DNA of 64,000 nt from Ctena decussata (Eukaryota; Mollusca; Bivalvia; Lucinida; Lucinidae). Each line of letters opens with the position of its first letter. The stretch's first letter is position 1. The notes beneath the pieces are model-generated. The model made no database searches and had not been told where the DNA came from. It saw only the letters and a list, made by a program, of their open reading frames with translations. The stretch lies in assembly GCA_963989385.1 (NCBI GenBank), contig OZ022501.1, positions 134,001-198,000 of the forward strand. Reading direction: 5' to 3'. Position numbers and translations under genes: made by a program. Below, in pieces: positions 50,001 through 60,222 of the stretch.

Positions 50001-53000
50001 CTAGCCGACAAAGCATTGTATAGTCAAACAAATGTCACCTATTCGACAAAGCATGGTATAGCCCAACAAATTTCACCTAGCACATAAAGCATGGTATAGC
50101 ATATTCTGTTATCTATTGTATTATCTGTTAGTGCACTTACCATTTTAGACAGCGACCAGTCAGATCTTTACTTACTCCCTAATGCTGTTTTGTATTATTA
50201 TAATATATTTTGTATATATTATATTTGCAGTTGCAGACCTCAGATGTATGATGTCATGATGCAATAATCATTATCACATCATAGAATCATAAGTCATATC
50301 GTCTTGTGTTTGAATATTCTTTCCAAAGGGCGAACTCAGTCGGTGACAAAAATTCGCCTAGCCGACAAAGCATGGTATAGACAAACAAATTTTACCTAGC
50401 CGACAAAACAAGGCATAGTCAAACAAATTTTACCTAGCCGACAAAGCATGGTAAAGTTAAACAAATTTCACCTAGCCGACAAAGCATGGCATAGTCAAAC
50501 AGATCTCACCTAGCCGACAAAGCATGATACAGCCAAGCGAATTTCACCTAGCCGACAAAGCATGATACAGCCAAACAAATTTCGCCAAGCCGACAAAGCA
50601 TGATACAGCCAAACAAATTTCACCTAGCCGACAAAGCATGGCATAGTCAAACAGATCTCACCTAGCCGACAAAGCATGATACAGCCAAACAAATTTCACT
50701 TAGCCGACAAAGCATGATACAGCCAAACAAATTTCACCTAGCCGACAAAGCATGATACAGCCAAACAAATTTCACCTAGCCGACAAAGCATGATATAGCC
50801 AAACAAAATTCACCTAGCCGACAAAGCATGATACAGCCAAACAAATTTCACCTAGCCGACAAAGCATGATATAGCCAAACAAAATTCACCTAGCCGACAA
50901 AGCATGATATAGCCAACGCATTTCATCGTAGTGTTTACTCATCTCATATAAGAAAAACAACAGAAAATTATAATGATAATAATATTATCATTATTAATGT
51001 TGCTGCTTCTCTTGCTAGCAGTCCCACTATTAGGTACGGTTCACAAGATATTTTTCTTGTTATTAGTTTGCAAGTGTGGCACTCTCGCTTTATCATTCGT
51101 GAAATATCCAAGCAGTAACAAGAAAACATTGACACACAGCATCAATACGCCGGGAAACTAAGCCGCATTTAATTTTTGCTACCCGAGGCTGTGGACATAC
51201 TAACTAGCATAGGTTATCTAGATTTATACATGTATTGTATTCTCCAGATGATCAATATTTGGTGGCTCTTGACCGCTTTTTTGTATACACTGAGCGGATG
51301 TAATACAAACATGCATCGTTAAAATGCATTTGAGAGCTGCTATGATTTTTGTCTTCTTTTCGGTGACTCCCCTGCTATTATCAATGAAGCAGTTACCCTT
51401 TACGCAAATACGCAAGTGCGTATTGAAGCTTTGTCAAATTGAAAAAGTGTTGTGACAGTTTAACAGGTGTGATTTTTTTCTGTTCCGTTCTGTTTCAATT
51501 CTCGTAACGACGTTCCCCATGTGGCTCAGCGGTACGCAACCATAGCTAACACTCCTGGCGCCGAGTGTCCGTCCATGTGATTTTGTTTGGCATTCGATAT
51601 TTAGATATATAATGTTATTTATAATTGTAGGAGGCCAAAGAGTTCATTCGTTCATCACGTTTTCAGAAAAAAAATATATTCTGCCTATTGTTATTTAGAC
51701 ATACAAATATTTATTAAGTTTTACTTGATACATTTAACGTGTTACATAAATAAAAAAAAAAGTGCTAGTGAATTAAATTAACAATAACACTTGTTACAAA
51801 TTATATATTTTTATTAGCTCCCTTTTACGGAAGCGTATATACGCCAGCACTTGCTTACGGAAGCGTATATACGCCACCACTTGCTACATAAATATGCTAG
51901 CAAAATTTAAGTTTTTCGCACTTAATATTTTATTTGTTCTTTGCATATTATCTTTCTTTGTGAAATGTTTAATTGAAAATGATCTTAAAATGTATGACAA
52001 CGCGTTTAGATATATTGTCATTTGCCATTATTATCTCAAGAACTCTTGATGTTATATTTGATTGCTATATATTTAATATTTTTCCCCAAAATATTCATGC
52101 ACAAATATTAACGCACCGCACCGTAATGGGGTAAAATTATGTACCACACCGCCGAAGATTTCCGATCCCTACCAAACTTTACGGACAATATCGTTTTCAA
52201 ACTGCTTCCGAGAATGTATTGATGCAGTAAAATCGTTTGGTTATTAGACAGGCTAAGGGTAGATTATCTGAAGTATAAAAAATATGATTTCATGCTAAGA
52301 CTTGAAATTTCCCAGCCACACAACGGATTTCTGTATAGGATCCATCCATTTAATTTTAGGGTAACATGCACAAAGTAATCCCTTTTTAGCTCACATGAGC
52401 TATAGGCTCAGGGTGAGCTATTGTGATTGCCCAGTATTCGGCGTCCGTCGTCCGTCGTCAACAATTTGCTTTAAATGACATCTTCTCTGAAATTGCTAGG
52501 CCTAGGGCTTTGATATTTGGTATGAAGCATTGTCTAGTAAACCTCTACCAAGTTTGTTCAAATGGTGGCCCCAGGATCCAAAATGACCCTGGGGCAGGGG
52601 GGCCTTGGTCTCAAAACTGAAAAATAATTTAAACCCTTCTTCTCCAGAACTGCTTGGCTCAGATGCTTGAAATTTTTTATGTAGCATTGCCTAGTGTTCC
52701 TCTACCAAGTTTGTTCAAATGGTGGTCCCTGGATCCAAACTGGCTCCGGGGCAGGGAGTCCAAGGTTTGAACCATAGAAATACATAAAAAAATATTAAAA
52801 ATCTTCTTCCTCAGAACTGCAGGGCTCAATTGCTTGAAATTTGGTATGTAGCATTGCTTAATAGTCCTTTACAAAGTTTGATTAAATGATGGCCCCAGGG
52901 TCCAAAATGGCCCCGCCACAGGGGGTCCTGGGTTTGAACCATAGAAATATATAGAAAACTATTCAGAAAACTTCTTCTTCAGAATCGCAAGGCTCAGCTG

Positions 53001-55062
53001 CTTGGAATTTGGTATGTAGCACTGCCTTATAGTCTTTTACCAAGTTTGTTCAAATGATGGCCCCAAGGTCCAAAATGGCCCTGCGGCTGGGGGTCCTGAG
53101 TTTGAACCATAAAAATACATAGAAACAAAATATTCAGAAATCTTCTTCTTCAGGACCACTTGGCTCAGATGCTTGAAATTTGGTATGATGCATTGCTCGG
53201 TGGACTCCTGCAAAGATTGTATAAATGATGGCCATGGGATCCAAAATTGTCCTACGGCGGGGAGTCTTGGGTTCAAAATAAAATATACATAAAAATCTTC
53301 TTCTCCAGAGTCCCTTAGTGCCGATGCTTGAAATTTTGTATGATGCATTGCCTAGTAGTCATTTACTAGGTCTGCTCAAAAGATGACGTCAAGTTAAAAA
53401 ATGGCCCCACCCCTTTGGGTCCTGGGTTTGAACCATAGAAATAAATAGAAAATATTCGAAAATCTTCTTTTCTAGAACCACTTGGCTCAGATGCTTGAAA
53501 TTCAGTAATAGCATTGCCTAATGGTTCTTTACCAAGATCATTCAAATGATTGCCTCAGGACCCAAAATGGCCCCTCCTCAGGGTGTCCAGGGTTTGACTC
53601 GTAACAATACATAGAAAAAATATTTAAAAATCTTCTTCTTCAGAACCATTTGGAAATGGTTGCAAACTATCAGGCTTGTTCAAATGATGACCCTAGTTTG
53701 ACCTTTATCCTTTTTTGTTCAGGTGAGCGATTCAGGGCCCATGTTTTATCTTATTTCATTTCGCAGGTGTAGCTTAATTAAACTAATACCACTAGACATC
53801 TGCTTATGTGTCTCTGTAATTATCAATATATCGGAGAACAATACATTCAGTCAGAGAAGATGTGGTTGAAGATCAGCCTACCTTAAAGAATAATTTTTGT
53901 CTCGGTCGGACAAATGCAAGTTTCCTTGTAATTTATGATATTTATTACTGTTCGCTCAAAGGCGGTACTTTTGATATGGGTTATTTCTACTGTACGTTTT
54001 GTGTGTTTAAGGTGGTGATAATCACTGATTTGGGACAAAGACAAAAATCTGCATAAAATACTCAAAATAACAGTGATCTTTCCAAAACTTAGCAGATGCC
54101 TTCTTTATGTTGTTTCTCATATTTTAGAATCCCAAAATGCAGCATTTGTTAATGTTAAAAAGTGTTTTTATAAGAGAAGATCAAAGGGTAATTTTCTGCA
54201 ATTAAATCTGAAAAAATAATATCATTATTGAAAATATACTTAGTGCTTAGGGTACCTTAATGGAGAGCGTCCTAGCAATTTTTTTTTTTCAAACTCTTTC
54301 ACACATTATCAGGCTGAGCAGATGAAAAAAGATGCAGTCTGTGTCGATTTTTTTTGTCGTCAAAACACAGGTGAGTCAGGCGATACTATTTTAACAAGGT
54401 TGAACAATTTCATCCACACACCACCGATCATGTCAGTAATGTATTATTTATATTGTAGGTGTTGACATAGGTATGCTTGTCTGCCCTATTATTAATAAAT
54501 GTGTCCAGTGTACATTTACTTTGTACATGGTTGAACATTTGAGAAAAAGCTATCATTTTCATCTGGTCTACATTACAATTTGAGAAAGAGTTGGAATAAA
54601 TAATTGCCAGGACGCTCTTCATTATGCAATAATGCACCTTCAGCACTACGTAAATTTTCAATAACGATATTATTTTTTAGATTTATTCGCAGAAATTTAC
54701 CCTTTGATCTTTCCTTATAAAAACACTTTTTAAGCAGCATGTACGTCTATTTTGTATTCTAAACTGTAAAGAACAACAAAAATAAGAAGTCTGCTAACTT
54801 CTAGGGCGATACGTTACTTTTTTATGGTTTTATGCAGATTTTTACATTTACCATAAATCACCACCTTAAATGTTCTTTTGATATGGGTTATTATTTGTAA
54901 TGCACGTTTTGTGTGTTTAAATGTTATTATTCCATTATTAGTAGTCAGTTAAAGGTTAACTTGTTAAAAACTTGTGCTGTTGAGTGAAGGGGGAAGGGCC
55001 GGTACTCCCATATTAAGTCAATTCGGGTATATAACGCGGAAACGCACACACACACACAAACA

Positions 55063-55097
<35 letters not shown>

Positions 55098-58000
55098 TAT
55101 TTTTTGTGTGTTGCACAGCCACTTAACTTTCGTCGAGATTAACAATTATACATTCTCTCCCTTCTGCTGATTCAAGATTAGTGGCGGAAGTATATGCACG
55201 CAGTACTCGTTAACTGCTTAGGATGTCTTGGCCGACACAACAACTGACCGGCTCTAAATGACTTTTGTTGTTTACTGGGCCTTTAAACCTCAACAAAGTC
55301 AACTTAACCCCACGCTTTGTCAGTGACAAGTCGCTCCCTAAGATTTAAATCTTACGCAGCACATATACGTAGGCCTATACCACTTTTATATACGAGTACC
55401 CCCTTCCCCACCCACCTCGGGGTATTGTTCCCAGCTAAGGGTCCAATAAATCTCTAGGAAGTGAGACGATGCAGCAGATATATATGGCAAGCCGTTTTAC
55501 CATTTATAATGCATAGTAGATATCTCATATAGTATTTTAGATATCTAATATGCCGATTAAGATATCATATATGCCATATAAGATATCTAATATAACATAT
55601 GAGACATCTTAAAATTGTATATAAGAAATCTGATATAAGATATAAAATATCTTATAAAATATATAAAGATATACAATATCTTATATCGGATATGAGATAT
55701 CTTACTTAATTCTTCATATAACCTTTCTAATATAATATATCAGATATCTTTTATACTGTATTACATATCTTATATGGCATAGAAGATATCTTATATAATT
55801 TTAGGATATCAGATATCTAATAACGGGTATGAGAGATCTTATTTAAACTTACGTATTAGATCTCTTATATTATATTTCAGGTAACTGATATAGCATTTAA
55901 GATATCTTATATGCTATATAAGATATCTTATATATTATATATCTGATATTGAATATAAGATATCTTATATGCAAAAATAAATGAGATATCTCATATCCTA
56001 TATAAGATATATCTTTTATAAGATATCTTATACTCGATATCTGATATAAGATATCTCTTATATTAAATTAGATATTTTAAATGTTATTTAAGATAACTTT
56101 TATATTTTATAAGATATCTTATTTATTATGTAAGATATCTTATAGATAAAAGATGTCTTATACAAAAAATAAGATATTTTATATAATATATAAGATATCT
56201 GATATAATAAATGAGATATCTACATTTCAGAATAAATAGTAAAATGGCTTGCCATAGGTCAAGTTTATTTTCATGGAAGTTATCTTGTGACACATAAAAA
56301 TTTCTTGGGTACCATGTGCCTCTTCGGCCACTGATAAAACGTCTTTTCCGAGTGCCCTTGTAGCTCCTTTTTTATACCGTCTCATGACACTATATTAGAA
56401 TGGACATTTCATGTCACAATTTAAATGTTTAAACTGTTAACTTACAGTTGATTTTACCTCATTGCAGCTAGTATTGTGCCGTGTGGCGGCCGTAAAACCC
56501 GTACATCATCTATAGTGCAGATTATATTTTATTTTCGTCCTTTGAGATTAGAGGTAATATTTTGAGAAATCTGAAAATTTAGATTGGTTTAAAGTCTTAT
56601 TCTAGAGCATCGTCTTTTATATCATTTGGACCCTTTTTGATACTAATCAGTCATTGAATCGACTGCCATATTAAAATCAACTGATGGTAATGTGCACAAT
56701 CCGTGGTGCATGTAGAAAATCAGTTTCTGGTGCCTGCTGGTTGTGCAATAAGAAGTTTTGCATACCAGTGGCTGGGCAATGTTAAATTTCATAAGTATAC
56801 AAAATTCGAAGCAAATATAGCAAGCGGCCCAAAAGTTATGAGCATTTTCAATAAGAGAGCTCCACCAGCCAAATTGATGCTCGGTGAAGCCTCGTCACTG
56901 TTTTGCATGCCGGTGGTTGGACTATGTTAAAATACATAAGCATACAAAATTTGAACCATATATACCACGAGGTTCAAGAGTTATGAGCATTTTCAGTAGT
57001 TGGCCTAAATTTTCAACTTGTGCTCAGCAAAGCCTCGTCCATCAAATAAGGTTGTTATGCATGCGAGTCGTTAGACAATGTTGACATGTATAAGTATGTA
57101 AAATATTGTCGAAATATCCCATGCGATTCAAGAGTTATAAGCGTTTTCGCTAACTGATAACGGACGGACGGACAAAATAGCTCAACCGGCCAAAATGATG
57201 CTCGGTGAAGCCTCGTCAGCGTTTTGCATGCCGGTGGCTGGACAATGTTAAAATACAAAGTATGCAAAATTTGAACCATATATACCACGGGGTTCAAGAG
57301 TTATGAGTAATTTCAGTAGTTGGCCGTAAATTTGCAACTTGTGCTCAGCAAAGCCTCGTCCATCAAATAAGGTTGTTATGCATGCGAGTCGTTAGACAAT
57401 GTTGACATGTATAAGTAAGCAAAATTTTGTCAAAATATCCCTTGCGGTTCAAGAGTTATAAGCGTTTTTGCTAACTGATAATGGACGGACGGACGGACGG
57501 ACTCACACATTGATTATAGTGCAAACCTGCGGGTTGTGCAATTAAGAAAATACAGTATGCTTTTCTCTGGTTTCGTCACCAGATATTGTCAGTGTCACTG
57601 ATGAGGCTTTATAAGCCGTAACTACGTAGTCTCGCCCATGTAACTTCTTCTGAATGTGTTCTCTGCACTTGAAGGAACTCTTACAGATTTTGAGTTTACC
57701 CCTACCTTCCTACTGGTACACAAACTGCCATTGAACTGTGGTCGAACAGTAGTTTTTAGGTCAAACAAATAGCGAACTTTATTTGTTTAAGGGAAATGCT
57801 TTTGACAATTGCTAGATCTTATCTGAATACAGAATATAATATTGATCTTCTTTCGTCTTATTGCGTATAATTAAATCGACTAAACGGAAAATACATTCCG
57901 CATGCTCCTTTTACTTCGTTTATGATAATAAATTTATTAATCTGAATGAGATAATGAGTAGCAAGTGGACAAAAATATTAGCACCGCTCCTTACATATAT

Positions 58001-60191
58001 ATCACGATGCATATTTCAAAAAGCAACTGGCAAAAATAGTGTCATAAAATGAAAAATATTAGTACTACTTGTTATTTTTTCAACAAAGGTCATTAATACT
58101 GTTACAAAATATAAAATGTCTCGAACTGACATATATAAATTTATCAATACGACATATTCAACTATCTGAACGAAATATGATTTTCTCTTGCTTGATATTT
58201 TATATTTTTGAAGGAAATAATACAATCATTCTACTCCGAAGACAGAAAGTGATCTGCGAAAACGCAAAATGTTTTCGCGCAAAATGGTAGTTTTTAATTA
58301 AAGGCAAAAATATTGCCACAACACATATATGACTATATACTTTTGGATCATAGTGAAATACTTATTTATCAAAATCAGATAATCATTTGCCAGACAAGAA
58401 AAAGTTAGACACACCGTTTTCTTTTATTTGTCTGTCAACATTAAATTGAGACTAACCGTGAAAATAATAATCTAAACGCACTATATTTTAACATCATTAA
58501 TATTATCGCAGTCAAACCACTTATTTCTGGCATTTTTGTGAGAAAAACATATTTTTCTGACAGTTTTATGTAGCAAGTGGTGGCGTATATACGCTTCCGT
58601 ACTTGCTACATAATCTGCTAGCAAAATTAAATTTTTCGCGCTAAATATTTTATTTGTTCACCGCATAGTATCTATCTTTGTGAAATGTTTAATTGAAATT
58701 GATCATAAACTATATGACAACGCGTTTAAATAGATTGCCATTTGCCATAATTATCTCGAGAAGTCTTGATATTATCTTTTATTGCTATGTATTTAATATT
58801 TTTTACCAAACTATTCATGCACAAATCTAAGACTAAACCGTTTAACGCACCACACCGCACAAGGGTAAAATAATGTAATGCACTGCCGAAGATTTCCGAC
58901 CCCTACCAAAATTTACGGACGCTACCGTTATCAAACTGCTTCCGAGAATGTATTGATTCAGTAAAATCGTTTGATTATTAGACATGTTAGAGTATCTGAA
59001 GTTTAAAAAAAAATTATTTCATGCTAAGACTTGAATTTCCCAGCCACAGAAAGGATTTCTGAATAGGATCCTACCGTTTTAATTTAGGGTAACATACACA
59101 AAGTAATCCATGGCGTTCAGGCTTTTTTATCTTATTTTTTTTCGCAGATGTAACTTAATTAAACTTATACTACTAAACAGACATCTGCTTATGTGTCTCG
59201 GTAATTAGGAATATATCGGAGAACAATAAATTCAGTCAGAGAAGATGTGGTTGAAGATCAGCCTACTTTAAAGCATAATTTTCATCTGGGTCGGACAAAT
59301 GCAATATTTCTAATGTACGTTTAGTGTGTTTAAATGTACTTTTGATATTGGTAATCTGCACTATGTATACATGTATTGCTAATACACGCTTTGTGTGTTT
59401 GAATGTTATTATTCGACACTATTAGTAGTCAGTTCAAGGTTAACTTGATAAAAACTTGTGCTGTTGAGTGAAGGGGGAAGGGGCGGTACTCCTAGATCAA
59501 GTCAGTTCGGCTATATACCGCGGAAATGCACCACATGTACATGCACGCACGCACACACACGCACGCACACAAACACACTTTTTTTTCGTGTGTTGCCCAG
59601 CCACTTAACTTTAGTGGAGACTGACAATGAAATATTCTCTCCCTTCTGCTGATTCAAGATAAGTGGCCAAAGTATATGCACGCAGTACTCGTTAATAGGC
59701 CTGCACAGGAACTGACCGGCTCGACATGACTTTAGTTGTTTACGGGGCCTTCAACTCAAAGTCGGTTCAACCCACCGTTCTGTCAGTGACAAGTCGATTT
59801 AAATCTTACGCAGCACATATGCGTATACCACTTTTATATATGAGTACCCCTCTTCCCCACCCACCTTGGGGTATTGTTCCCAGCTAAGGGTCCAGTAAAT
59901 CTCAAGGTAGTGAGACGAAAAAGCAGGTATAGTTTATTTCAATGGAAGTTATCCTGTGACACATTAACATTTCTTGGGTACAATGTGCTTTTGCAGCCAC
60001 TGATAAAACGCCTTCCACAATTAAATGTTATTGCATTACCTTCTAACAGATGAATGCAGAGGCCGCAGTTTGGTCTGTTGCATTTTCTTACCCCGTGAGT
60101 ATCACTGGAAGCAAATTTTGCTTTGGTGAGTAAACGCTTGAGGTTATATGGTTGCCTTTTACTCTTAATGAATTTGTATCTGGACAAAATG

Positions 60192-60222
<31 letters not shown>

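Larger units (their letters stand above)
51884..56345 (+). repeat. segmental duplication, copy A (with three insertions)
   Basis: Colinear with 58597-60020 from ACTTGCTACATAA, GTGAAATGTTTAATTGAAA and GATTTCCGA.CCCTACCAAA through GTGAAGGGGGAAGGG and GTATTGTTCCCAGCTAAGGG to TGACACAT.AA.ATTTCTTG. The extra length comes from three elements (52388-53741, 54011-54865, 55483-56256). Non-coding apart from the Penelope-like fragment at its right end. Confidence 0.85.
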
